NCBI RefSeq assembly: GCF_001904745.1
Contig: NZ_MRCD01000075.1
Coordinates: forward strand, 1-44,393
Source: Calothrix sp. HK-06
GTDB taxonomy: Bacteria > Cyanobacteriota > Cyanobacteriia > Cyanobacteriales > Nostocaceae
Direction of reading: 5' to 3'
Length of the DNA stretch: 44,393 nt
The translations under genes and the position numbers were made by a program. Shown in pieces: positions 26,025 to 33,423 of this stretch. Below the pieces are notes generated by a model. The model saw only the letters and a program-made list of their open reading frames with translations, was not told the DNA's origin and made no database searches. Position 1 is the first letter of the stretch. Every line of letters starts with the position of its first letter.

Positions 26025-26987
26025 TCATTTAGATTTGCCTAATAATCCCTGCACTAAGGTATAAGCGTTATACCTCTGAAGGTCTAAAAATGTTGCAGCA
26101 GGTTTTCCTACCTCAGACAACGAGTCTACGTACAACACACCCGCAAAAGTTGAATTACTTTCTCTTGCTACTTGCCTTTGGGCTTTATCGCTAACCGTTG
26201 TTTCACAAAATACTGCCGGAATTTTACTTTGCCTGACAGTATCTATAACTTTGGCTATTTGTTGCGGTGTTCCTTCCTGTTCAGAGTTCACTGCCCATAA
26301 ATATGCTTCTCGCAAACCATAGTCGCGTGCCATGTAAGAAAAAGCTCCTTCACAGGTAACTAAATACCGTTGAGTTGGCGCCAAAGTAGCAAGTTGCGTT
26401 TTTACTTCTTGACTTACCTGCTGTAACTTCTGAATATAAGCTTTAGCATTCGCGTTATAGGTTGCTTCGTTTGCAGGGTCAAGCTTGACGAAAGCCTTAC
26501 GAATATTCTCTACATATATAGCTGCATCATTAGGAGACATCCAAGCGTGGGGGTTTGGTTTATTTAGATAAGAACCACTAGATATTTCTATGGGTTTAAC
26601 TCCATCACTGAGATTTGCAGAAGTCACATTTCTTACAGACCCCATGAATTTCTCAAACCACCGTTCTAACCCCAACCCATTGAATAAAACTAAATCAGCT
26701 TCTTGTGCGCGTTTAATATCGCTAGGTGTTGGTTCATAATCATGAATTTCGGCGCCTGGTCTTGTGATAGATTCTACAACTAACTTATCTCCTGCTACAT
26801 TGCGAGCCATATCAGCCAATATAGTAAAAGTCGTCAGCACCTTTTTCTTACCATCAGTTTTAGATGACGGTGAGATTTGCGCTTGTGTAGAATTATCTGA
26901 AGGATTTGCTTCGGAAGCACACCCAAAGACAGTTGCCAATATAAGCGCACTCAATATAATGCACGCTGGCGATTTTAGCTGATTCAT
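26025..26987 (-). CDS. mntC: Manganese-binding lipoprotein of ABC transporter
   Basis: A 320-residue cluster A-I metal-binding protein. The signal peptide ends in a lipobox-like ATVFGC with lipid-carrying Cys23. Four metal ligands can be placed: H82 (EIHDYEPTPSD), H147 (NPHAWMSP), E213 (TCEGAFSY) and D288 (LYVDSL). The His-His-Glu-Asp set matches Synechocystis MntC and differs from zinc-type ZnuA, which has a third His and a His-rich loop. AAGAAGGGTG lies just before the ATG. It is the first gene of mntCAB and delivers Mn2+ to the permease. Its promoter lies in the A+T-rich stretch before 27060. Confidence 0.95.
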   Translation of the reverse strand: MNQLKSPACIILSALILATVFGCASEANPSDNSTQAQISPSSKTDGKKKVLTTFTILADMARNVAGDKLVVESITRPGAEIHDYEPTPSDIKRAQEADLVLFNGLGLERWFEKFMGSVRNVTSANLSDGVKPIEISSGSYLNKPNPHAWMSPNDAAIYVENIRKAFVKLDPANEATYNANAKAYIQKLQQVSQEVKTQLATLAPTQRYLVTCEGAFSYMARDYGLREAYLWAVNSEQEGTPQQIAKVIDTVRQSKIPAVFCETTVSDKAQRQVARESNSTFAGVLYVDSLSEVGKPAATFLDLQRYNAYTLVQGLLGKSK

Positions 26988-27060
26988 TACACCCTTCTTG
27001 CCATTATGATTTATATCTATTCATTTTTATCTCATTATTTTATCATATTGTTCTCATATT

Positions 27061-27111
27061 TCTGGCAACGGATAATTAGTTATCCCTTACATCCGTTACA
27101 TCCGTTGCCAG
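27061..27111. repeat. CCGTTACAT-type repeat with terminal inverted arms
   Basis: Left arm TCTGGCAACGGATAA, right arm ATCCGTTGCCAG, with an extra ATCCGTTAC unit between them. The stop codon and last eleven codons of the gene 27076-27981 lie inside it. It also lies upstream of mntC. Other copies: 12384, 30104 and 36161. Confidence 0.85.
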
Positions 27112-27981
27112 CGTTTCTTGGATGGCTTTTGCGACCCACTCGCTTATAACTAACCCAGATGCTCTGGCTGCATCTTGTATCAAAGGTTGTAAATGTGAGG
27201 GAAGTTGGATATTTAAGTTAAAGGTTTCTGATTGTTGACTTTTATTCTCTGCTAGGGTGTTACGGTGATTCCAATACTGACATTCTGCTCCCCGTTCATT
27301 ACCGTTTTTCTCTAGTAAGCTTAATTCTCCGAGTTTATTGCAGTAAAAGCTTTGAGGGTTTTCTGGTAGTTCTTTACTACAGTACGAACAGTTCCAACAG
27401 CTACGAGTTTCTTCAGTCTCTATATATATATTATCTAGATTCGATTTTTTATTTGGCAGGGCGCCTTTTCTACGGTATTCATTTACTACACACGCTACAT
27501 GTACTGCTGTCACCTTTCCGTTTGGTGCCGTGGAAACAACTTCATTCCAAGCTTCTTGCTGCTGTTTAGGAGATAATGCTACTAGAGGACGAATTTGGCG
27601 TTCATTCGCTGGTAGAACTTTGATATTTTGTCGTCCATAAGTGACAGAAACATCATCAATAATATTCTCTGAAATATTCCTGTAAATAACTGCTGCATCA
27701 ATTAACTGGTAAGCAGAACGTCGGGACATTTCCCAACGTGTCATGCAATATTCCTCAAACGTTTTGTAGTTTTCACGGTACAAACGCTCATCTCTAATCC
27801 TAGCTAGCGCACGTCCTATTTCCCAAAAAGACTTTAAACACTCTTCGACCCTTGTCTCTAAATACCTAAATTCTTCTGCTTCGGCTGTTGTTAGCACATC
27901 TTCACTATCTTCACTAATATCATCATGCAAAGGTGCCAGATGTTGGTTGGAATTATCCAAGCTAGATAATATGGGTGGCAT
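27076..27981 (-). CDS. Putative DNA-binding regulator with zinc-site cysteines and C-terminal RHH-like segment
   Basis: A 301-residue protein not assigned to a named family. Residues 36-105 (FRYLETRVEECLKSFWEIG, FEEYCMTRWEMSRRSAYQLI) are helical with a helix-turn-helix-like segment MSRRSAYQLIDAA (85-97); proteins with this start are frequent on cyanobacterial plasmids and mobile DNA, as I recall. A cysteine cluster C195-x2-C198-x2-C201 with C214 and C234 suggests a zinc site. Residues 255-290 (LNIQLPSHLQPLIQDAARAS, ISEWVAKAIQ) look like a ribbon-helix-helix DNA-binding unit. The final residues TDVTDVRDN come from the repeat at 27061-27111. It is divergent from an XRE-type regulator, with inverted repeats between. 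Confidence 0.65.
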   Translation of the reverse strand: MPPILSSLDNSNQHLAPLHDDISEDSEDVLTTAEAEEFRYLETRVEECLKSFWEIGRALARIRDERLYRENYKTFEEYCMTRWEMSRRSAYQLIDAAVIYRNISENIIDDVSVTYGRQNIKVLPANERQIRPLVALSPKQQQEAWNEVVSTAPNGKVTAVHVACVVNEYRRKGALPNKKSNLDNIYIETEETRSCWNCSYCSKELPENPQSFYCNKLGELSLLEKNGNERGAECQYWNHRNTLAENKSQQSETFNLNIQLPSHLQPLIQDAARASGLVISEWVAKAIQETLATDVTDVRDN

Positions 27982-28028
27982 AAATGCTGGTATTCCTCCT
28001 TTTTACGGCATAATGTATGTGTCGAACG

Positions 28029-28043
28029 CTAGGTGATACCTAG
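28029..28043. promoter_or_regulatory. Inverted repeat CTAGGT-N3-ACCTAG, possible operator
   Basis: A perfect 6+3+6 inverted repeat, 48 bases upstream of the start of the regulator at 27981 and inside the divergent spacer with the XRE gene. Size and symmetry suit a dimeric DNA-binding protein. No experimental link is known to me. Confidence 0.4.
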
Positions 28044-28076
28044 AGGCGACATCGTCAAAACACGCTTTTTTCACCA

Positions 28077-28095
28077 TGCAAGTCCTAAACTTGCA
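28077..28095. promoter_or_regulatory. Inverted repeat TGCAAGT-N5-ACTTGCA, possible operator
   Basis: Perfect 7-base arms around CCTAA. Further TTGCA and TGCAA units follow up to about 28130. It lies in the 395-base spacer between the divergent regulator genes; the rest of the spacer (to 28376) shows no gene. A binding site for one of the two flanking regulators is a reasonable guess. Confidence 0.45.
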
Positions 28096-28376
28096 GGTTG
28101 CAATATCTAGGTTTGCACAATGCAATGCAATAGTACATCAATGCTTAACATTTCTTAATATTGAAAGAAGTGTAGTTAAGAATACAGAAAGTTGAGTGTA
28201 AAAGTGATACGAGAAAATAATCAAGAATTACTAAAACCCTTGTAAATATGGAAAATTTGGTTTTAAACTAGTTACTAGGGACTAATTCCTGAACCTCACA
28301 ACCGCTCCCAAACAACAGAAGCATTCCGCTTTGGTTGGTAAACAGTGGTATAAAGACTACACAAAGTAAACTAACT

Positions 28377-28826
28377 ATGGAAAACAGGGCAACACTAGTG
28401 ACTTGTAATTCCGGGTCTTCTACCATCCAGGAACGCCAACGACGATTAACAGTGTTGCTTGAGCATCTTACGGATGAAGGTTGGACTCAATCAACTATAG
28501 CGGAAGCGCTGGGCGTCGATTTTACAACTGTCTATCGATGGTCGAAGGGTAAAACAGTACCTGAAGCTGAATCTCGTAATTTCCGGCGCCTAGCTGCATT
28601 GACAGGGGGTGACGGTGCATCATTGGAACTATACTTAACTGGAAAGATACCGCTTGCAGCATATCGTCAAGGCAAGCAAACCTTGCAAACCGACGAGGCA
28701 CCACATCAAATACTTCCTCCAGAAAAAATTAAACAGCAACTACTAGCACAAATTTATTTATTAGATCCTGCGGATATTGCGGATGTTATCTCTAACAGTG
28801 TGGCTTTTTTAGCAAAGCGCGCTTAA
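28377..28826 (+). CDS. Helix-turn-helix (XRE-like) transcriptional regulator
   Basis: A 149-residue protein from ATG 28377; the frame extends to a TTG at 28335. Residues about 22-65 hold a helix-turn-helix: LLEHLTDEGWTQSTIAEALG then VDFTTVYRWSKGKTVPEAES, the pattern of an XRE/Cro or transposon-resolvase-like HTH. The C-terminal part (PPEKIKQQLLAQIYLLDPAD to ISNSVAFLAKRA) is helical and unassigned. It is divergent from a second DNA-binding protein with inverted repeats between them, so the pair could regulate each other or a mobile element. A hairpin repeat follows the stop. Confidence 0.75.
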   Translation: MENRATLVTCNSGSSTIQERQRRLTVLLEHLTDEGWTQSTIAEALGVDFTTVYRWSKGKTVPEAESRNFRRLAALTGGDGASLELYLTGKIPLAAYRQGKQTLQTDEAPHQILPPEKIKQQLLAQIYLLDPADIADVISNSVAFLAKRA

Positions 28827-28835
28827 CCCTCGTAG

Positions 28836-28860
28836 GTTGGGTGGAGAAACGGGACCCAAC
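28836..28860 (+). terminator. GTTGGGT/ACCCAAC hairpin after the XRE-like gene
   Basis: Seven-base arms with an 11-base loop, starting ten bases after the stop codon. This is a common interspersed form in cyanobacteria (GTAGGTTGGGT...ACCCAAC) and may act as terminator. Confidence 0.5.
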
Positions 28861-29089
28861 ATAATGTTAACTAAATAATATTAAAGTGTTCAACAGTTGC
28901 GTGTTTGAATAGTTTGATCTGAAACGGGCAAGAATGCCCGTTCCACAACAGTGTTTCAGAAGAGTTTATATTTAGCGTCTAAAGATTAATTGTAGTTAAA
29001 GTTGATTACACGCTTGTCCAAGCTATTACTAGTAGTATATTGCTATACTTTTGATAAAAAATCCAATTACAATCGAGGATTTAAAATTT

Positions 29090-29108
29090 TGTGCGCCATT
29101 GGCGCACA
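29090..29108. terminator. TGTGCGCC/GGCGCACA hairpin
   Basis: Eight-base perfect arms with a three-base loop, flanked by T-rich DNA on both sides (AATTTTG before, TTTTG after). It has the form of a rho-independent terminator but is 260 bases from the nearest upstream plus-strand gene and 180 bases beyond the end of the minus-strand operon. Confidence 0.45.
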
Positions 29109-29285
29109 TTTTGAAATTGTAAAGTTTTTGTATACTTAGCCCTCTCTGTGATTCTTATGCATTGGTAATATATGTTTTTACCACAAAGATACAGAGAGCG
29201 CAGAGAAAGGGGTTTTTAATGGGTTTGGAGCTAACGCTTGGTGGTAAGGTGAATGTAGAGATTTCTTCAGTTATTGAAAGTTATC

Positions 29286-30113
29286 TTATGTAAATGATGC
29301 TAATTCTAGAACACGATACTGTACACCTGTTTCAAAAATTCTAGTTCCTCCTCCTTCAGCTATTGTCTGTCTTAGTAACTCCTTCTGAGTAACTGCAATA
29401 CCCGCTAAATAGTCAATTCCCATTTCTCTTAATTCTGGCAACCAAGGTACAGTCGGTCCCATCAACACGAGTTTCGCGTTTTGTGATAACTCAACTAAAC
29501 GGGGAAATGTTTTGTTGACTATTGAGGTTGCCGTTAAAAATACCCAATCAGCTTCTGGTAAAATATATTCGCAAGCTGTATCAGGAAAGTCTTGTGAAGT
29601 TGGTTGACGTTCTAGTACTTGCAAGTCTATTTCTTGTTCGTATTGTGATAACCCAGGATAACGTCCGATAACCACTACTTTTTTTCTCCGAATTAGTGGT
29701 AAAAAGTGTTCAAAAACCGCCAAATTAGCGGAAACTTTGGGATATAATGGTGCCGATGCTGCAATAAGAGGAGAGGAAGCGTTAATAACAGCGTTAATAA
29801 CAGCCATACCTATAGTAGCTTGATAACTGTCCCAAGATTTTAACCAAGGCGCCAAATCTTTAATTTTTTGATTTACTAAGGTTCCCGACCAAGGTAGGGT
29901 ACGGGTTGGTTGACCGGGACTCATACATAACCCTATTCCTTCTGCTTGGCAGTATGTCCAAGTTAGTCCAATAATTATTTCTTTTACTAGTGTGTCTGTT
30001 GAAGCCGAGTCTAATAAAAGATTATAAATTTCTCGTGGGTGCATTTGGCAACGAACTCTGGAGCGGATAATTGATTTTAGACGATTAAATTTTGTTTGTA
30101 ACCCATAACTCAT
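29286..30113 (-). CDS. DUF364/DUF4213 protein (putative heavy-metal chelation domain)
   Basis: A 275-residue protein. The N-terminal part (IYNLLLDSASTDTLVKEIII, AEGIGLCMSP, LAPWLKSWDSYQATIGMAVI-NA) fits the DUF4213 enolase-N-like unit. The C-terminal part (KKVVVIGRYPGLSQYEQEI, DWVFLTATSIVNKTFPRLVE, LVLMGPTVPWLPELREMGID) fits DUF364, named as a putative heavy-metal chelation domain. The ATG overlaps the stop of the methyltransferase gene (ATGA), so translation is coupled; this overlap lies in a CCGTTACAT repeat. Met24 (MHPREIYNLLLDS) may be the older start. It is the third gene of the operon 30997-29286. Substrate unknown. Confidence 0.85.
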   Translation of the reverse strand: MSYGLQTKFNRLKSIIRSRVRCQMHPREIYNLLLDSASTDTLVKEIIIGLTWTYCQAEGIGLCMSPGQPTRTLPWSGTLVNQKIKDLAPWLKSWDSYQATIGMAVINAVINASSPLIAASAPLYPKVSANLAVFEHFLPLIRRKKVVVIGRYPGLSQYEQEIDLQVLERQPTSQDFPDTACEYILPEADWVFLTATSIVNKTFPRLVELSQNAKLVLMGPTVPWLPELREMGIDYLAGIAVTQKELLRQTIAEGGGTRIFETGVQYRVLELASFT

Positions 30114-30139
30114 CCGTTACATCCGTTACATCCGTTGCC
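30104..30139. repeat. CCGTTACAT tandem repeat spanning a gene junction
   Basis: Three units of ATCCGTTAC/ATCCGTTGCC run through the stop of the methyltransferase gene and the start of the DUF364 gene. On the coding strand they give the odd C-terminus NGCNGCNG and create the ATGA stop/start overlap. Confidence 0.85.
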
Positions 30140-30793
30140 TATTTCCGCTGTCCAATGTAACTCAGATGATTGGTAAACTTTAACACCTGTTATTCCAGCA
30201 ATTTCTAGCATTTCTTCAACTTCTGGAATAGTAAATGCGGCATGTAGTGAGTCTCGAAATAACATTGTTTGGTGTTCATTATACTCAGTGCCAACACTTT
30301 CAACTATGCTATTAATGGTCGCTTCATTTACAGGCCGGAGTAAATCGCGAATAAAGATTGCTCCGTTCGGTTTCAATACTCGTTTAATTTCAGTAAAGAA
30401 AGGTATTGGGTCGGGTAGGTGGTGAACTAAGCTGTTGGACATCACCATATCAAATTGTCCATCTTGATATGGTAAATTTTTAGAATCGACGAGTTCAAGT
30501 GATATTTGTTGTTGTAACCCTGCTGTTTCTATATTCTTGGCGCCTATTTTCAGCATATTATCGGCAAGGTCTATACCAATGATTTGTAAATTTGGGCGCC
30601 GTTGACATAATAGTTGACACATTAAAATAGGTATACGCGCAGTTCCTGTACCCGCATCTAACACTAAACCAGAGGCGCCTAAGCTAATTGCGTGTTCTGC
30701 AAATGCGGTGTTAACATTACTAAAATCCATTGCATCATATTCGATAGCCTCTTGTAAGGTATCCATAACTTCTGGTTCGAGTACTCGCTGCAT
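30110..30793 (-). CDS. SAM-dependent class I methyltransferase
   Basis: A 227-residue methyltransferase (Methyltransf_11-like). Motif I is VLDAGTGTARIPI, the acidic end of strand 2 is IIGIDLADNML, then SLELVDSKNLPYQDGQFDMV and MSNSLVHHLPDP (motif IV region), ending with KPNGAIFIRDLLRP. There is no membrane helix. Substrate unknown. The gene begins with no gap after the Cys-rich ORF stop and overlaps the DUF364 gene by four bases, so the three are one translational unit. The C-terminal NGCNGCNG is encoded by a repeat and is not likely to be part of the ancestral protein. Confidence 0.9.
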   Translation of the reverse strand: MQRVLEPEVMDTLQEAIEYDAMDFSNVNTAFAEHAISLGASGLVLDAGTGTARIPILMCQLLCQRRPNLQIIGIDLADNMLKIGAKNIETAGLQQQISLELVDSKNLPYQDGQFDMVMSNSLVHHLPDPIPFFTEIKRVLKPNGAIFIRDLLRPVNEATINSIVESVGTEYNEHQTMLFRDSLHAAFTIPEVEEMLEIAGITGVKVYQSSELHWTAEIGNGCNGCNG

Positions 30794-30997
30794 CTAAAAT
30801 GTCTCCACATCTTGACCATAAGCAACGCACGGACTTTCTACCTCATGCATTGGTTGAAAAGAACTACAGAAAGTAACATTATAACAATTAATTTCAAACT
30901 CATCAGGATGTGTACACTCGATGGCGCCTACCCTTGAAACATGAAAAATACAATCATTACATAGAGTTTTATTTCGTTCATTAATAAGTTCTGACAT
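30794..30997 (-). CDS. Small cysteine-rich protein
   Basis: A 67-residue protein with cysteines at 13, 16, 28, 38, 44 and 57: TLCNDCIFHVSRVGAIECTH, then INCYNVTFCSSFQPM. A C-x2-C pair plus spaced cysteines suggests a metal or Fe-S site. No family name is known to me. It is the first gene of a tight operon, its stop adjoining the methyltransferase ATG. Position suggests it is a metal-binding partner of the methyltransferase and the DUF364 protein; this is inference. Confidence 0.75.
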   Translation of the reverse strand: MSELINERNKTLCNDCIFHVSRVGAIECTHPDEFEINCYNVTFCSSFQPMHEVESPCVAYGQDVETF

Positions 30998-31022
30998 GTC
31001 ACTAAACTTCTCCTAGATACTT

Positions 31023-31409
31023 CTAAGAGTATGGTGGCATTATCGCATGAATATTTTCAATCAAATTATCAAAATCAAATGGTTTAAAAATCAATTTATT
31101 AAAACCATCACTTGTTTCATACTTGGCTAACTCAGTTTCAGCTAAGGCAGTTACAGCAATAGCGGATATATTACTGATTTTTTCGTTGACGTGCGTTCTA
31201 ATTTTCTTAATTAGCGAAAAACCATCCTCCACAGGCATGACTATATCAGTAATCAATATATCTGGCTGAACTTGTGTGACAATTTGCCAAGCCTCACTAG
31301 CTGATGTCGCCGTTAATACATTCAAATTAACTGAGCTATCGAGAATCGTTTTTAGTAATTCTAAACTATCGGCGTTATCATCAACAGCCAATAAAGTTAA
31401 TTTACTCAT
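31023..31409 (-). CDS. Single-domain response regulator (CheY-like receiver)
   Basis: A 128-residue receiver domain with no output domain. The acidic pocket is D10-D11, the phospho-acceptor is D55 in ILITDIVMPVEDG, the switch Thr is in AIAVTALAE, and the conserved Lys is in KLIFKPFDF. It should be phosphorylated by a histidine kinase not in this window. It lies 25 bases upstream of the Cys-rich gene on the same strand, so it may be the first gene of that operon, though no shared role is evident. Confidence 0.93.
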   Translation of the reverse strand: MSKLTLLAVDDNADSLELLKTILDSSVNLNVLTATSASEAWQIVTQVQPDILITDIVMPVEDGFSLIKKIRTHVNEKISNISAIAVTALAETELAKYETSDGFNKLIFKPFDFDNLIENIHAIMPPYS

Positions 31410-31587
31410 TTTTAATTGTGCTAAGTATTTGTGAACTTAGATAATTGAGTCTTAAGCGTCTATCTTAACACTTTTTTAATATTTACACCAAAACATATGC
31501 ACTAATTAAACATTTAATAGATAAAATGTGCTAAAGGTAACAAGATTACCTAAAATATAAGACTGAAAGGACAGCCGATTAGCTATC

Positions 31588-33141
31588 CTACGGGATGATT
31601 AATTTTTGGGTATATTCTTGATATTGTTTCTCTTTAGATTGCCAATAGGTATCAACACCTTTTTTGATAGCTAAGGCGCCTTCTAATTCATCTCCACCTT
31701 CGTTGATAATTCGTTGTTTGACTTGTTTACGTAGATCTGAGACAATTTTACCATTAATTTTACGTGTTTCTGACCAATCTAGCATTGGTTGTGGATAAGT
31801 GCTGCGTCCAAGATATGCACCTTGAATAATTTCGGGTATACTATATCCTTTTAGTTCGGGTATCCAATACGAAATAAAACGCAGGTCAGAGTCACGTTCT
31901 TCAATATTTTTAGTTGGGTTATAAATACGGAACGTATTACTAAGAGGGTTTGTGACACCTGCTTGCATTTGCCATTGCCAGTTATCAATAGCTAAATCAC
32001 CATCTACCAAATAATTCATATAATGCTTGGCACCGTGATGCCACGATATACCACAATTAATAGTGAGGAAAGTGGCACACATTGCGCGCATCCGAAAATT
32101 CATCCATCCCATTGTCCTTAATTGTCGCATACTCGCGTCAACCATCGGGAATCCGGTTTCACCCAATTGCCAAGCACGAAATAATTCTTGTTTTTCAGGT
32201 GTTAATTCGTCGTGTGTATATAACTCATCAAACTCTCGAAAACGATTTTTATGAGCAATTTCTGGGTGAAAATATAATCTTTGGCTAAAACTATCATGCC
32301 AACGCAAACGGTCACGAAATGCTTTGAGCGAAAAACCTGCTTTTGGGTCTTGCGCTAACTCTTCCGCACGTCGCTTAGTGCTTTGATATACTTGGCGTAC
32401 AGACATTGTGCCAAAAGTGAGATGTGGTGAAAGATGTGAAGTGGCGCCTTTTTGAGCTAGCCAAGGACGCGATAACTTCCAGTGATAACCATGAAACCGA
32501 GATGTCAGAAAAGAATCGAGTTTTTCAAAAGCCTTAGTTTCTCCCCCTGGAAAATAAACCTTACCAGTTTGCCAAAACGCGCGGTACTTTTTCTTCAATT
32601 GTCTAAAAGTAAGCTGCGGAATATTAAAACATAACTGAGGGGTATTAATATGTAAAGGCTGTGGATAAATAGGATGACGCTGGTAACTATAATACTCATT
32701 AAACCACTCATCACGGTGATTATCGTCAGCTTGAAGGAAATTAGCTAAACCAACATGATAATTAAGATTAAGCGACTTATAAAAATCAATAATATGATTA
32801 TCGCGCTCAATACCATACTCAACCTGAACATCACGGTTAAAAAACAACTTAGGTTGACCAAGATTTTTATCAAGTAACTCATAAGTCAAATTTTTGATAA
32901 CAGTCGCAGCATCACCTTCAAACAAATAAAGTTGACTACCCAACATCCGTAAATTCGCATCAAGATTTTCCAAAGACTCAAACAAAAACCTAACGCGCGC
33001 ATTACCAATATCAGCCCACCGCTCATAAAACCAGGGGTCAATAACAAAACAAGGCAACACAGAAGCATCCGCTGCACAAGCCAACGAAACGCATTCATTA
33101 TCAGTCAAACGTAAATCACGACGAAACCAAAGAATATGCAT
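31588..33141 (-). CDS. Cryptochrome/photolyase family FAD-binding protein
   Basis: A 517-residue protein starting MHILWFRRDLRLTDNE at 33141. The frame extends 16 residues upstream, but that part is encoded by a repeat (33154-33208). The N-terminal alpha/beta domain for the antenna cofactor covers about 1-130. The FAD domain holds SPHLTFGTMSVRQVY, RDRLRWHDSFSQRL, GFPMVDASMRQLRTMGWMNF and MRAM, then LVDGDLAIDNWQWQMQAGV and FRIYNPTKN. The NWQWQMQAGVTNP stretch differs from the NNGGWQW...GTDA of class I CPD photolyases, so the subtype (CPD, 6-4 or cryptochrome) is left open. It is a light-dependent DNA repair enzyme or a blue-light sensor. Confidence 0.9.
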   Translation of the reverse strand: MHILWFRRDLRLTDNECVSLACAADASVLPCFVIDPWFYERWADIGNARVRFLFESLENLDANLRMLGSQLYLFEGDAATVIKNLTYELLDKNLGQPKLFFNRDVQVEYGIERDNHIIDFYKSLNLNYHVGLANFLQADDNHRDEWFNEYYSYQRHPIYPQPLHINTPQLCFNIPQLTFRQLKKKYRAFWQTGKVYFPGGETKAFEKLDSFLTSRFHGYHWKLSRPWLAQKGATSHLSPHLTFGTMSVRQVYQSTKRRAEELAQDPKAGFSLKAFRDRLRWHDSFSQRLYFHPEIAHKNRFREFDELYTHDELTPEKQELFRAWQLGETGFPMVDASMRQLRTMGWMNFRMRAMCATFLTINCGISWHHGAKHYMNYLVDGDLAIDNWQWQMQAGVTNPLSNTFRIYNPTKNIEERDSDLRFISYWIPELKGYSIPEIIQGAYLGRSTYPQPMLDWSETRKINGKIVSDLRKQVKQRIINEGGDELEGALAIKKGVDTYWQSKEKQYQEYTQKLIIP

Positions 33142-33153
33142 AAATATACCGTA

Positions 33154-33208
33154 GGGGCGGGTTAACCCATATCCTGCTGGGTAAGGCAAATCTAACTAAA
33201 CCCGCCCC
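33154..33208. repeat. GGGGCGGGTT ... AACCCGCCCC inverted repeat
   Basis: Perfect 10-base arms 35 bases apart, just upstream of the photolyase start, a form familiar as an interspersed repeat in cyanobacteria. It creates a false 16-codon extension of the photolyase frame. The rest of the gap to 33423 shows no gene. Confidence 0.75.
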
Positions 33209-33423
33209 ATGCAGGAATAAAAAGTTAAAAAAATAAATCTAACGACAAGTAGGTGTACAACCCTACCGTCCGGGTTAATCTGAAAATGTAAAGAAATAAT
33301 AACTACAAGTTAACAAACAAGACAAAGAACTTAAAGGAGGTTTACAAGTAATTATCTACAGTAATTACCCCACCAACCACCTTTCCGACTCAAAACCCTT
33401 ATAAAACAACCTTTTTAATCAAC

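Larger units (their letters stand above)
28827..29285. other. 459-bp intergenic region made largely of short repeats
   Basis: No gene seen. In order: GTTGGGT...ACCCAAC hairpin (28836-28860), AACGGGCA-agaa-TGCCCGTT hairpin (28923-28942), a TGTGCGCC-att-GGCGCACA hairpin (29090-29108) and a common cyanobacterial repeat ACCACAAAGATACAGAGAG (29181-29211 with its tail). At least four unrelated repeat families have accumulated between the XRE gene and the 3' end of the DUF364 operon. Confidence 0.65.

Noticed and set aside
33142-33189. N-terminal 16-residue extension of the photolyase
   Set aside because: It is encoded by an interspersed inverted repeat; MHILWFRRDLRL is the standard family start.
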